Origin: Hypericum androsaemum
Lineage: Eukaryota > Streptophyta > Magnoliopsida > Malpighiales > Hypericaceae
Length of the DNA stretch: 64,000 nucleotides
NCBI GenBank assembly: GCA_963995505.1
Contig: OZ023184.1
Coordinates: 15,994,228 to 16,058,227 of the forward strand
Direction of reading: 5' to 3'
Of the stretch, positions 32,672-43,931 are shown one piece after another (the first letter of the stretch is position 1; the number at the start of each line of letters is the position of its first letter). The translations under genes were made by a program, and so were the position numbers. The notes under the pieces were generated by a model. The model made no database searches. It saw only the letters and a program-made list of their open reading frames with translations, and was not told the origin of the DNA.

Positions 32672-33211
32672 TCACGTACCAAAACGTTGGCAAATACTCT
32701 CGGTAAACTGCACCCAACTAGGCTGTCTATGTGTCAACAGCCAAGAATCATGCCAAATCTCCCCTTCTTTGTCAAGATACAAGCTCGCTAATTCCACATG
32801 CCTTAACTCGTCCACATTGTTCAATCCGAAGTATTTCTCACATTTTCGTATCCAATGGCGGGGATTTTCTTTATTGAACGAAGGAAAATCCATTTTCCAT
32901 ACCTGTGAATGACCCAAACTCGCCTCGCCATGTCTCGCCCTTGATCCTGTATACTGGCCAAAGGCAAGGCTCTCCAGCGTGACCATCGGAGAGACCCAAA
33001 GAATGCCCCTATCGTCATCGCCTCGTCGTGCAGTTTCCGGTGCCCTCTCTTCGCTACCGCGACATGCGGCTCTCAGCGCGCCCCTATCATAGTCTCTGCA
33101 CCGTGCAACTTCTGGCAGAGATCCCAACACACCATGGTCCTCGTTACCCTTCGCGGTAAGGAAAGCTAAAAATTGTTCCAACTTCGCGTTCGAAGCCAAA
33201 ACTTGGTCCAA
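32672..33211 (-). CDS. Ty3/gypsy-type Gag (capsid) region
   Basis: An open frame of 179 residues follows the 5' LTR. It contains MDFPSFNKENPRHWIRKCEK, then ELASLYLDKEGEIWHDSWLL and WVQFTESICQRFG. These are the conserved pattern of the retrotransposon gag domain (W-R-E-YF, hydrophobic helix, W--F---L--RF). The upstream 100 residues are charged and low-complexity. The frame stops shortly after QRFG and continues in another register, so at least one frameshift separates it from the zinc knuckle. Confidence 0.85.
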   Translation of the reverse strand: MDQVLASNAKLEQFLAFLTAKGNEDHGVLGSLPEVARCRDYDRGALRAACRGSEERAPETARRGDDDRGILWVSPMVTLESLAFGQYTGSRARHGEASLGHSQVWKMDFPSFNKENPRHWIRKCEKYFGLNNVDELRHVELASLYLDKEGEIWHDSWLLTHRQPSWVQFTESICQRFGT

Positions 33212-33346
33212 TTTGGCATTTGTTTTAGCTTGTGACTGCTTTAATTCATCGATCGCCTACGAGTTGCTCAAGATCCATTCAGTGAGTGAAGTCTCGAGCT
33301 TCTTTTATGCGTCTTCCATGGACTTCCACCTCGTGTCCATCTCGGA

Positions 33347-33358
33347 GCTCTGATACCA
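33347..33358 (-). other. Primer-binding site, initiator Met tRNA type
   Basis: The minus strand reads TGGTATCAGAGC three bases inside the 5' LTR. This is the standard plant LTR-retrotransposon site complementary to the 3' end of initiator methionyl tRNA. It fixes the element's orientation. Confidence 0.95.
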
Positions 33359-33361
33359 CCT

Positions 33362-33422
33362 TGTCACTTTCTTGATTGGGAAATCAAGAATTGTATTAGG
33401 GTTTAGCGAATTAGCAAAAATA

Positions 33423-33461
<39 letters not shown>

Positions 33462-33669
33462 TAGAGAAAAGAAAGAGAGGGAAAGGAAATGAGTTTATTG
33501 TATTATATATTCCAAAGATGATGTTTACAGTTGCTAATATTTCTTTTATAGCTAGGTACGCTAAGTTCTCGCTTGCCATGTCACAAACGCATGTTTCTTC
33601 CATTTTCTATCGACTGTCACCTTCGTATTCCTTTCCTCATCATCCGTCATCCACCTTAGTAACGTGACA
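33362..33669 (-). repeat. 5' LTR of the gag-protease element
   Basis: Matches 31000-31296 except for scattered substitutions and a longer AG microsatellite at about 33424-33460. The CCATG target repeat follows at 33670. Confidence 0.93.
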
Positions 33670-33893
33670 CCATGCCTCCCATGAACGAGACCGTGCCCTC
33701 CAAGACTCCAAGGACCGACGCCTAAAAAAGGTGACCAAACTAAGAGGGTAGAGAATCGTAGCCTCAACAGGGGAGGAAAAAAGACCAGCCTGTAGAACTC
33801 TTTGACCCGAGATATGAAACCCCAAGGGAGGGGAGACAAACCTAGCGACGGGGCTTAGGTTGAAGAAGCATCAGTTTCAGAAAAGGACTGAGC

Positions 33894-34605
33894 TAGGGAT
33901 GGCAATGGGTAGGGTAGGGTACGGTATTGATAGGACCCTACCCATACCCTAGTTTTTTTGGATGGACCCATACCCTACCCTCGACCCTACAAATTTTTTA
34001 TTGTTAGATTCATACCCTACCCTCCTGGAGACCCAGGGTCTACAGGGTCTGCTGGGTCCGACCCTTTAACGTTTTGCATTTTGATAATTTTTAATCAAAA
34101 CTTAATTTTTATATAAACTTTAAATAAATTTAAGACATATATTACGTTACACATTAACATTCAATAGAAAATTGATGAAACATCAAATTTTGTAATTTAA
34201 TTTCAATAGTCCAAGGTTTTTTTTTAGAGTTTGAAGTACATAAACAATTCAACAAAAGAAAAATATAGCATGTCAGCTTCTAGTGATCCATCATTCACGA
34301 CATCTTCTAAGCTAGTTGCGGAATAACATAATAAATATGTTAAAATTAACCGTAAAGTATATTATATATATTATCAATACGGTCTAACAAGGGTCTAACT
34401 AGAGTCTAAAATAGGGTAAAAATGTAAGGGTAGGGTCCGACTCACAGGGTCTAGCTATGGATTCATACCCTACCCTAGACCCTACCTCTAAACATGGACC
34501 CATACCCATACCCTACCCTAGACCCAGTCAAAGTCAACATACCCTAGACCCGTAGGGTAAGGGTAGAGTCCGACCCTCAGGGTATGGGTATTTCTGCCAT
34601 CCCTA
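33894..34605. mobile_element. hAT-2, complete 712-bp copy
   Basis: The ends TAGGGATGGCA and TGCCATCCCTA are inverse repeats, and the flanking 8-bp GACTGAGC is perfect (33886-33893 and 34606-34613). The interior is full of degenerate ACCCTA/TAGGGT runs near both ends. It is the same family as hAT-0 and hAT-1 and gives their uninterrupted order. It encodes no transposase. Confidence 0.96.
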
Positions 34606-34980
34606 GACTGAGCCCGATCTAAGAACCAACACGTGCAATACCCGTCTTCATCACAAAAGCAAAAATACAACCAATCCCTTCGAATCGGCCAGCCTAAATA
34701 TCTGTTTGACCCAAGACATCAATCCCTACAGAAGGGGAGACAGAGATATCCCCACAGAAGGGGAGACAGAGATCATCGTCGATTGCATAAGAGCAACATC
34801 GGAAAACCTTCCTGGTGCCGCTTGGTGGAGGGCAGCCATCAAAACCCTAGCCGCGGGGCTAGGTTTGTTAGACAGCAAAATCGTAATCAGGACATCCCTA
34901 TTCTGAATAAAAAAGAACGATTGCACGGAGAGAATAGCCGTCTTCCCCGGAGCCTGTAGGTGCCCCGCCATGGTCACCGG

Positions 34981-35592
34981 TAGGGGTGAGCAAAAAATCC
35001 GATATCCATTATCCGTATCCGATATCCAAATTTTTTTTGGATTCGGACTCGGATAATTTTAAATTCGGACTCGGATTCGAATTATCCAAAATAAATATTT
35101 CAGACTCGGATACGGATACAGATAATATAATTGATATTTTGGATATCCGAAATATCCGATTTAAAAGTATTAAAACTAACGCTATATTAATTCCTTGAGC
35201 CCATGAGGTAGAGCAAATAAGAAAACATCAAGTTTAGCCCACTAATATCCGATCTTATGGTTGGAATATTAGATTTTTATATATCTTTTGAATAGATTTT
35301 GTAATATTAAGCTACTTTTGTAAAAAAGGTCTAAAAAACAATGCAACCTTTGTAAAAATTGGGTTCAAATTTATTGTCTTTCCAGCTAATATAGTAATAT
35401 ACTATTTTTATTTTTGAAGACTCGAAAAAATGGATAGTTCGGATTATCCGTATCCGTATCCAGAAAAAATTAGGATATCGGATAGTGGAGAGTTCGGACT
35501 CGAACTTGGATACTAAAAATACTTATTCGGATAGTTCGGATAGTTGAAAATTTGGATAGTTCGGACTCGGATAATCTGAATGCTCACCCCTA
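34981..35592. mobile_element. hAT-3, complete 612-bp copy
   Basis: Perfect 12-bp terminal inverted repeats TAGGGGTGAGCA / TGCTCACCCCTA and a perfect 8-bp target duplication GTCACCGG (34973-34980 and 35593-35600) bound it. The subterminal regions are rich in GGATATCCGA and TTCGGACTCGGAT repeats. The ends match the 340-bp element at 12654-12993, but the interior differs. Confidence 0.96.
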
Positions 35593-35919
35593 GTCACCGG
35601 CGGCGGGGCGGGCTGGCGGCAGCGCCGAAAGAGGGTTGAGGGAGTTTTTTTTTACCGAAAGACATCTACATTCAATAAAAAATTAAAGACATCTAGTACG
35701 TTACACATCAACATTCAATAAAAATTTGATGAAACATCAAATTTTGTAATTTAATTTCAATAGTACAAAGTTTTTCTTTTCGAGTTTGAAGTACATTTCA
35801 ACAAAAGAAAAATATAGAATGTCGGCTTCTAGTGATTCATCATTCACGACATCTTGTAAGCTGGTTGTGTAATAACATAATAAATATGTTAAAGTTAACC
35901 ATAAAGTACATTATATATA

Positions 35920-36977
35920 GGGCAAATTACCCTCACGTCCCTGAGGTTTGGTCACTCTCCCCCTAGGATCCCTGACTTTTGAAAAATGATTATCCCATCC
36001 CTAAGCTTTGATGATAATAGACTCTCGGGTCCCTGGCTGACGTCATCGACTCTTTTTTTTTTATTTTTGGTCATAAAAATGACCAAAATACCCTTAACTT
36101 TTGACCAATAACACTAACAACTAAAAACTAACTCAAAAATAAGATCAAACTTACCAAAATCAAGAACACAAGCAAGAACATCATGAACAACAAAAAAATG
36201 TGGATGCGAGGGAATCCATGTCGGTGTTCGAGTCGTCGTCATTTTTTGGGTCGTCGTCGGCTACTAGGGACGAGGATGCGAGGGAATCCATGTCCAAGGA
36301 GACCACCACCGATGTCTCCAAGATATCATCAACGACTCTGTCACCGCCGAGTTTCTCCAGGTTAAAGACGAACGACAATGGCGAAGACCACCTCGTCGGC
36401 ATTACCATCAATGAATATCAGGTGAAGCGGGCCTGGATCCACAACGGTGCCTACTCGGATGAGAGCTTCGACGGTGCCTACTCCCTCTACATCCTCCTCA
36501 GGCTCATCTCCAATTGATCCCATTCGACTTTATTACAAGACATATTAGTTATTACCCGATTAATTATACGAACCGATCTTGTTCAGAGGTGGAGAAGGAG
36601 AAGAAGCGGATTGGTGGGGCAGCCGGGAAGCGGACAGGGAGACGGTGGGAGTGGGTGAGGAGGTTTTGACCCGAACACCGACATGGATTCCCTCGCATCC
36701 ATATTTTTTTTTGTTCTTGATGTTCTTGGTTGTGTTCTTGATTTTAGTTAGTTTGATCATATTTTTGGGTTGGTTTTTAGTTGTTGGTGTTATTAGTCAG
36801 AGGTTAAGGGTATTTTGGTCATTTTCATGACCAAAAATGAAAAAGAGCCGATGATGTCAGCCAGGGACCCGAGAGTCTATTATCATCAAAACTTAGGGAC
36901 GGGACAATCATTTTCCAAAAGTCAGGGACCCTAGGGAGAGGGTGACCAAACCTCAGGGATGTGAGGATAATTTGTCC
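35920..36977. mobile_element. Mutator-like element E, same family as Pack-MULE B
   Basis: The 1058-bp element has inverted repeats of about 300 bp, starting GGGCAAATTACCCTCACGTC and ending in the inverse (ATAATTTGTCC). A perfect 9-bp target duplication TTATATATA (35911-35919 and 36978-36986) flanks it. It is inserted in hAT-1. The repeats match element B closely, including CTTTGATGATAATAGACTCTC and GACGTCAT. The interior of about 450 bp (36216-36664) is unrelated to that of B. Confidence 0.96.
36216..36664 (+). pseudogene. Captured unidentified segment inside element E
   Basis: A plus-strand frame (36200-36517) contains MSVFESSSFFGSSSATRDED, two copies of DARESMS and then ITINEYQVKRAWIHNG. 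The segment is GC-richer than the repeats. No family is recognised. A GATGCGAGGGAATCCATGTC unit occurs twice in direct orientation and once inverted within the right repeat, showing that the terminal repeat has extended into the cargo. Confidence 0.45.
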
Positions 36978-37395
36978 TTATATATATTATAAATATGGTC
37001 TAATTAGGGTCTCACTAGGTTCTAATTAGAGTAGAGTCTAAAATTGGATAAAAATGTAAGGATAGGGTCCGACCCAGAGGATCTAACTATGGATTCATAC
37101 CCTACCTTAAACCCTACTTCTAAACATGGACCCGTACCCTATTCTAGACCCAGTCAAAGTCAACATATCATAGATCCCTAGGGTAAGGGTAGGGTCTAGG
37201 GTAAGGATAAGGTCAAACCCTCAGGGTATAGATATTTCTGCCATTCCTAGTAGGACCAACCCATACACTAATTTTTGGAGTTGGATCCATACCTTACCCT
37301 CAACCCTACAAAATTTTTATTATTAGACCCATACCCTACCCTCCAGGAGATCCAGGGTCTACAAGGTCTGCGGGGTCCGATCCTTTAACATTCTA

Positions 37396-38269
37396 TCTTT
37401 TTTATGATTACTTTACAACATATTTTTATTATTTCAATATAATCTAAATAAAAAAATGAAGAAAAAAATCAATGTCTATCTAATAAAATGATAATCTCAA
37501 GTTAAAGTTGAGAGTAAACTATAAACTAACTGATTCAAATGGATAATTGTTGACCACAACATAAAATGAAACACGTATGACTATCTCGTCAATTAAAAAC
37601 TAAAACTTATAAGTGTTCTTGCATAATATAAAGTTCTAACTTCAAAATAATTTCTTTCTACGGTTGGATGTGCATTTATTCTTTTTACAATTGTATTATA
37701 ATTATCTTAGCAATAGTTCGAATCTTTATTAGCCGGTATTGTATGTATATGAAAAACAGGTGCCGTAAACAAATGTGCTGAAAACAAAAATTCTTATGCA
37801 GCAATCAGCACTGACAGCATTCAAAGACAAAGATATAATCATGAGCATTAAATACTCACATCCAATTCCTCTTTAAATTAGACACAAATTTAAATTAAAA
37901 AAAAAGAACTGGGAGGAACACTCAAACACAAAATTTTTTTAAACAAGAAGCATTATTGATAGTTACTAGTTTAACTAAAATTCTTGAGTTCTTGTTATTA
38001 AGAATGAATGAGCATTAAATATTTGTTGAAAAATATGTTATCTTTCAAAGATCTTACTAATTTGAATTTATATTAGTCAGTTTAGTATATATTCGAAATA
38101 CGAGTGGTATAAACAAATGTGCTGAAAACAAGAATTCTTATGCACTAAACAGTGATGAAGCATTCAAAGACAGAGATATAATCATCTCCACCTCAACCTC
38201 TCCTTGTAATAACTTCACTTTCCACATCAATCACGGACACTAACACCAAGCAGCAAGCGAGATTAACTA
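37396..38269. other. AT-rich flank, nothing recognised
   Basis: Two diverged direct copies of a segment of about 80 bp, containing ACAAATGTGCTGAAAACAA and ATTCAAAGACA, lie at about 37768 and 38112. This is presumably the promoter-side flank of the LRR receptor kinase pseudogene. There is no coding sequence. Confidence 0.45.
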
Positions 38270-41200
38270 ATGGCCTATTTCCGAGCATTCCTCCTTCTGC
38301 TGGTGCTCTCCCTCGCGAGCTCTAGTATTGCCAATGATGAAGTCGACGCTTCACAAACTATAACCGACGACGTCCTCGGCCTCATCGCATTCAAGTCCGA
38401 GCTGACCGACCCTTTTAAGTACCTCACGTCCTGGTCCGAGGACGACGACTCCCCGTGCTCGTGGTAGTTCGTGGAGTGCAATCCGGCAACCGGAAGGGTC
38501 TCTGAGGTCTCCCTGGACAGCCTTGGCCTGTCCGAGCACGACGACTAGGTTGAAGGTACTCTCACTTTCCAACAACAATCTTAGTGGCTCCATAGTCCTG
38601 AGATTGGATTCATTCCAAGCCTTGAGAGGGTTAACCTGGGTAGGAACAGCTTCTCAGGGTTGGTTCCTTCTAGTCTGTTGCGAATGAACTCTGTTAAGTT
38701 TCTTGATGTATCAGAGAATCAATTGTCGGGTTCGATTCCTGAAAATGCGTTCGGGAACTGTTTGTCTCTTCGGTATCTGTCATTGGCTGTGAATTCTATC
38801 GAGGGGCCGTTTCCAAGTACGCTCGGAAGCTGCTCATCGTTGAACACTCTCAATGTGTCTGAGAACTACTTCTCTGGAAGCCCGAGTTTCTTATCCCTTT
38901 GGTCGCTGTCGCGGCTTCGAAGCTTGGATCTTTCACACAATGCGTTCTCCGGGAACGTCCCTGGAGGGGTAGCAGCCATCCACAACCTGAAAGAGCTCAG
39001 GCTGCAAAGCAACCGGTTCTTTGGACCTGTACCCGGGGATGTTGGCCTATGTCCGCATTTGATCAAGTTTGGTTTGAGCGAGAACCAGTTTGATGGAGAG
39101 GTTCCGTACTCTCTTTCGAGGCTGACATCTTCATTAGCCTATTTGAGCCTCTCCAAGAACATGCTCACCGGTGATTTCCCGCAGTGGATTGGCAACATCA
39201 GCAATCTTGAGTACTTGGACTTGTCGAACAATGGCCTCACTGGGTCCCTCCCATTTTCTTTAGGTAATCTGAGATCATTGAAGTACTTTAGTTTGTCTAA
39301 TAACAGAGTCACTGGTAGCATTCCAAGCTCAATTGTCTACTGCAATTCGCTTTCGGTGATTCGGTTGAGAAGCAACTTGTTAAATGGTAGTATACCTGAG
39401 GGACTGCTCAATCAAGGCCTGGAAGAAGTTGATCTTGCACACAATGGATTGAATGGTACCATTCCACCTGGTTCGAAGGGCTTATTCGCCTCCGTAAGCT
39501 CGGTTGATCTTTCGAGGAACAATCTTGCAGGGAATATTATGATTCCAGGGGAGGAGGGCCTCCCCTCCACCTTGAGATACTTGAATTTGTCCTGGAACAA
39601 TCTGCAGTCCAAAATGCCACCAGAGCTTGGTTACTTCCAGAACCTTACGGTAATTGATCTTCGAAATAGCGGCTTGAATAGTGCAATTCCTGCTGATATA
39701 TGCCAGTCTGCAAGCCTGAACATTCTACAACTGGTTGGCGACGCATTGGTCGGACCAATTCCAGAAGAGATTGGAAATTGCTCGTTGCTTTACTTGCTGT
39801 AAGTAGTTTGTCCTTTGATTGCTGTAACAGTGGTTCGATTTGTTTTGTGCAAATGCTTTATGGTTTCTGCAGGAGTTTATCACACAACAATTTAAGTGGT
39901 ACAATTTCCAAGTCCATATCAAAGCTGAGAAAACTCAAGATTCTTGAGCTCGAAGTCACAATGCCCTTAGTGGAGAAATTCCTAAAGAACTAGGAGGCCC
40001 GAAGAATCCACCTGCAGCAAATGTCTCATATAACAGGCTCATTGGCAGGATTCCTGATGAGGGCATTTTCCCGAGCCTCGACGCGAATTCATTTCAAGGA
40101 AACCTGGGACTCTGCTCGCGCTTATTGAGCGGCTTGTGTAAGCTGAATCTTCCGAAGCCTCTTGTTCTTGATCCGTATGCATATCCTAACCAAATGGGAA
40201 ATCACGGGCCTGAGCATGCTTCATCAAATTCCATGAGGTTCCATCATCACATGTTCCTTAGTGTCTCGGCCATCATTGCGATTTCAGCAGCCGTATTCAT
40301 TGTGATTGGCGTGGTTGCAATAACTCTGCTGAATGCTTCTGCTAGGAAGAGGCTTGCTTTTGTAGACCAGGCCATGAAGAGTATGTGCCCTACCTCTTCA
40401 AGATCAGAAAGTTTGGCAACCGGAAAGCTGATTCTGTTCGACTTGAAATCATCCCTGGACTGGACCACGAATCCTGAGTTTACTCATCAAAAAGGCTGAT
40501 GAGATTGGCGAGGGGGTTTTTTGGCACAGTTTATAAGGTCTCACTGGGAGCACAAGGAAGGCAAGTAGCAACCAAAAAGCTCGTTACTTTCACAATAACA
40601 CAGTCTCCAGAAGATTTCAATCGAGAAGTTCTAGTACTCGGGAAAGCAAGGCACACGAATGTCGTATCCATGAAGGGATATCTCTGGAGCCCTCAATTGC
40701 AGCTGTTAGTACAGATTATGCACCTAGTGGCAGCTTGCAAGCCAAGCTCCATGAGCTTCTACATTCCAGTTCTCCACTTTCTTGGGCCACCAAATTCAAG
40801 ATCATTCTTGGAACTGCAAAGGGATTAGCTCATCTGCATCATTCGTTTCGTCCACCCATCATTCATTACAACATCAAACCGAGCAACATCCTTCTCGACG
40901 AGAACTTCAACATCATGATCTCGAATTTTGGGATGGCAAGGCTTGTCACGAAACTAGACAAGCATGTCATGAGCTACAGGTTTCAGAGTGCAGTAGGCTA
41001 TATTGCTCCAAAACTAGCATGCCAGAGCCTGAGGGTCACGAAGAAGTGCAACATATACGGTTTTGGGATCTTGATTCTTGAGCTTGTGATGGGTAAAAGG
41101 TTAGTCGAATATGGTGAAGACAATGTGGTGTTCTGAATGATCGTGTAAGGGTCTTGCTCGAGCAACGGAACATGCTGGACTGCATCGATGCGAGAATGGG

Positions 41201-41362
41201 AGGTTATCCAGAAGATGAGGTAATGCCAATGCTCAAGTTGGGTATGTGCTTCTCAAATTCCTTCCAGTAGGCCTAATGGCAGAAGTGGTGCAAATTCTGC
41301 CGGTTATCAAGACTAGTTCCCGAAAGAACAGAAATGTTCCAACACTGCAGAACTTTGTTTAG
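38270..41362 (+). pseudogene. LRR receptor-like kinase, At3g28040 type, full-length but disrupted
   Basis: The order is a signal peptide (MAYFRAFLLLLVLSLASSS), an LRR-cap segment (DDVLGLIAFKSELTDPF..SPCSW), many 24-residue LRRs (38660-39802), then after an intron (39799-39872) further LRRs. A proline-rich linker LPKPLVLDPYAYPN follows, then a transmembrane helix and LLNASARKRLAF. The kinase-like region reads FGTVYKVSLGAQGRQVATKK..HYNIKPSNILLDE..ISNFGMARL. This matches the probably inactive LRR kinase At3g28040. Here DFG has become NFG. In-frame stops at 38466-38468 and 38546-38548, and frameshifts near 38600, 39990, 40500 and 40730, disable it. The retained intron shows it is not processed. 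Confidence 0.92.
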
Positions 41363-41744
41363 GCTCAACAATGATCATGTTCCGTTTTCATTAAAAAAAA
41401 AGGTTGTTCCATTGAACATTCAAGTTCACAGATTGTAATCATTGACTGACAGAGTAGAAAACAAACTAACGGTTCAGATCAAACAGAATAAGGAGAACAC
41501 TCAATTGAAAACTACTACTAGCCCCTATCCTCCTCCATGGTGTTGGAGACAGTGTAATATCGGAAGTGGCATTTAACTATCTCTATCTCTCTCCCCCTTC
41601 CCTTCTCTTCTCTTTTCCTTGAGTTCCTTTTCAATCTGTAAAAAAAGAATAATTAAAATAGTAAGCACAATTGATGGTAAAGACAATAGCAGTATCTTTA
41701 GTTTATCTTACCCTTGATAAAGCTCTTAAGCAAATCATCTTCTG

Positions 41745-42967
41745 ACCTATAGAGGCGGGCTGCAACTTTACATATGAAATTATTGAATACGTGATTCACC
41801 ACGAGTGACCACCATCCTGATCACCATGAATAAAAATTAAGGGAAATATAAAACAAGGAGACAACTTATATAAAAAGAATATAAATTACCAACATACTGA
41901 CTTACATCTTGGTGAATGCACAAATTCCGCACAAAACGAAAAACCCCGATTGAAGTATTATACGGATTCTCTCCAGGCTCGATGTTTGCCTCTCTTTGTT
42001 GTTGTTCATACTCTTCCCGCTGCCTCTCATTTTTTAAGTGAGACTCTGTGAAATATGAAAGATGATCCTCAGGTTTATATTCACCCAGCAGCACTAGCAG
42101 ATTCCTCCAGTCAAGGCAATTGGTAGGCAAAGATTTGTCGGCAATATCTTTCAACTCGTTCTTCAGATGTGTCGAACACCTATTGGCCCTGTCAGTCATG
42201 TTCGCCAGGGATGCAAATATCCTCGTGGTTTTTGCATCCGTCCATAAGCAAGGATGGACAGTAACAAATCCTGAAAAGTATCTGAAAAATATAAACAATT
42301 AGATAATAATAAAAACAATATGATTGAATATAGATAAACGGTGTTAATAATAATAACTTACTTCCACTTCTCTCTATAAAGGAAAGAGAGGAGGTGATGC
42401 ACGTTATGGGGGACACGGTCTTGGTCGCCACATATTGTAACGATGAGTTTCCTCAATTCTTGGAAAATTTCCATAGAATCTGCTTCATCAAAAGGCGTCG
42501 GAGATGATGTCACGTAGATGGTGGCTGTTTCGAGATGCACAAAAACGGTGTCCATCTTGTAGGTATATCTAACCATACCATAGTTGGAGCTAAAATGCTT
42601 CAACACCAACCTGCACATCAAAACAATAATTATATTTTACTCAATTATGAAAACTTAAAAACAGTTATCTTACCAGATCACATATTGTCCCACTATAGTC
42701 AAGAAATGTAAATCCTCGGAATTTATTCTAAAATCTCCCCTGCCCATTCTTGAAGAGACAATTCAGACACTCTGGAGGAGCAGGAAGACTAATGGCAGTT
42801 TTTCTAATGTTTTCCTTCTCCTTCAAGACCTTGAATACATACAACAAATCTTCCTCTCCTGAGTTCGATGGCATATGAGAACGCACGCTTGGCATCTCCC
42901 AAGGATTAAGTTCAATCCTTCCATTTTCATAGTCCTGCTTCAATGCATTCCAATGCGGGCAATCCAT
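41745..42967 (-). CDS. KEN-type ribonuclease domain protein (KEN gene 2), possibly decaying
   Basis: The coding start is ATG 42967. Exons inferred from canonical borders are 42967 to about 42672, 42610-42362 and 42281-41906, with a last exon from about 41820. The third exon carries HPCLWTD, LDWRNLLVLLGEY and RFVRNLCIHQ, the KEN landmarks. Arg-Asn-x3-His is at the catalytic spacing, as in KEN gene 1 and RNase L. The stretch LRKLIVTICG..LLSFL before HPCLW could be a remnant kinase C-lobe helix, but no kinase motif is seen. Two reading-frame problems exist. A four-G run at 42737-42740 needs one base fewer to stay open, and the last exon reads in the wrong phase. It may be a young pseudogene, or my exon model or the assembly may be off. 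Confidence 0.6.
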
Positions 42968-43931
42968 CTTCTTCTATAATGCAAACAATGTTTTTGTTAG
43001 TTCGCAAGAAAGACATGACTTTAAAGTTTAAAGTTTAAGCACGCCTATGTAACATATATAAGATCCCAAAATGTCACCAACATTAGTTTAACATGATCAG
43101 ACCTGAATAAAAAGCTATTTCACCAAAACCATACTTTCTGTTCAGTGCATAGTCTTAGTTGCTCAGGAAAAACAAAATCAAAAACCACAAGTCAATATCA
43201 AGTAAGCTACCACTTTTACTCAGCAATTCATGCTATGTGAGAAGCATGGACAATTACAGATCCCTTTACGAAGATTTGTTTAGCATATAATACTAAAGCA
43301 TTATGCATCAAAGGGGAGAGAGGATACGAAGCTTCCGTTGCTTCAGAATCTCCTCCTAGAAGTAGAAGCAAAGAACTAAGACGACAAAGCCATCCACCAC
43401 GAAAATCTACAAACTGAAGATTGCAACAATATAACAGACCTGACATCTTTACGACTAGGTGATCACAATTTACTTCTAAAATAACATAAAGCGCCCAAAA
43501 TCAACCTGCATCTCACACATTTGCATTTGTTCAACCAATTCCAATGAAATTCCTTTTACATGTCAATAACAATTTGATTATGTCTTTGATTGAAAGTTAA
43601 AGGTAATCCGCTGAAAAGGATGCAGTCTCCCGACTACTTGCACAGACTTCTAAAGGAAAAATACAAGCTAGCAGAACTTAGGCAATCAATTCTTCATACA
43701 GCACAAGCTACTAGATCGACACACCAAACCTTTTCCACTCAAAAACCACCAAATCACCCATGAATCCTACACCAACAGGGAATTATCAAATCCAACAAGA
43801 ATCTTGGAGAGCTGCACGGGTTCGACTCATTGCACAATTCAATTACCAAGTGAACAAAAACCCACCAAAAAATATCCAACACATCAACAAGAACCCACGT
43901 CAAACCCGTCAAATACTAAGACTACAAGTAC

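Larger units (their letters stand above)
31000..33669 (-). mobile_element. Short gag-protease LTR retrotransposon (TR-GAG-like)
   Basis: The 297-bp and 308-bp LTRs (31000-31296 and 33362-33669) both run from TGTCAC to GTGACA and enclose only about 2.07 kb. A perfect 5-bp target duplication CCATG flanks the element (30995-30999 and 33670-33674). The minus-strand order is 5' LTR, initiator-Met-tRNA primer site, gag, zinc knuckle, DSGST protease, unrecognised C-terminal frame, purine tract, 3' LTR. Reverse transcriptase, RNase H and integrase are absent, so mobility needed proteins supplied in trans. LTRs differ at roughly a dozen positions plus an (AG)n expansion. Confidence 0.93.
30008..35660 (-). 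mobile_element. Retroposon-like unit with poly(A)-type end, split by three insertions
   Basis: On the minus strand this unit ends in AATAAAATTTTGC followed by a short A-run (30008-30060 on the plus strand) and interrupts hAT-1. Its host pieces are 30008-30999, about 33675-33893, 34606-34980 and 35593-35660. A minus-strand frame after CCATGGCGGGGCACCTACAG near 34970 begins MAGHLQAPGKTAILSVQS. The frame at 30305-30667 is unrecognised. The A-tail suggests RNA-mediated insertion (a LINE 5'-truncation, LINE ORF1 or retrogene), but I cannot assign a family. The right border is approximate. Confidence 0.5.
29822..37249. mobile_element. hAT-1, inserted in hAT-0 and itself host to several elements
   Basis: Left end TAGGGATGGCAATGG at 29822; right end TTCTGCCATTCCTA at 37249. 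Flanking 8-mers GTAGGACT (29814-29821) and GTAGGACC (37250-37257) fit an aged 8-bp hAT target duplication. Only 29822-30007, about 35665-35919 and 36978-37249 belong to this element. They align with successive parts of the intact 712-bp member at 33894-34605. The rest is later insertions. Confidence 0.85.
29791..37395. mobile_element. Oldest hAT copy (hAT-0), split by hAT-1
   Basis: The left end TAGGGATGGCAATGGTATGG starts at 29791. The continuation (CCCATACACTAATTTTTGGAG..) is found only after 37257, on the far side of hAT-1. Reading across the junction restores the order seen in the intact family member at 33894-34605. The right end of hAT-0 was not found, so 37395 is only where recognisable similarity stops. 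Confidence 0.7.

Noticed and set aside
34440..34600. Interstitial telomere repeats (ACCCTA runs)
   Set aside because: The runs are degenerate (ACCCTACCCTAGACCCTACC, ACCCATACCC) and are confined to the subterminal parts of the hAT family. No regular 7-bp telomere array exists.
40735..41136. A short functional kinase gene
   Set aside because: It is one open stretch of the disrupted LRR receptor kinase. The glycine loop lies in another frame and the DFG Asp is lost.
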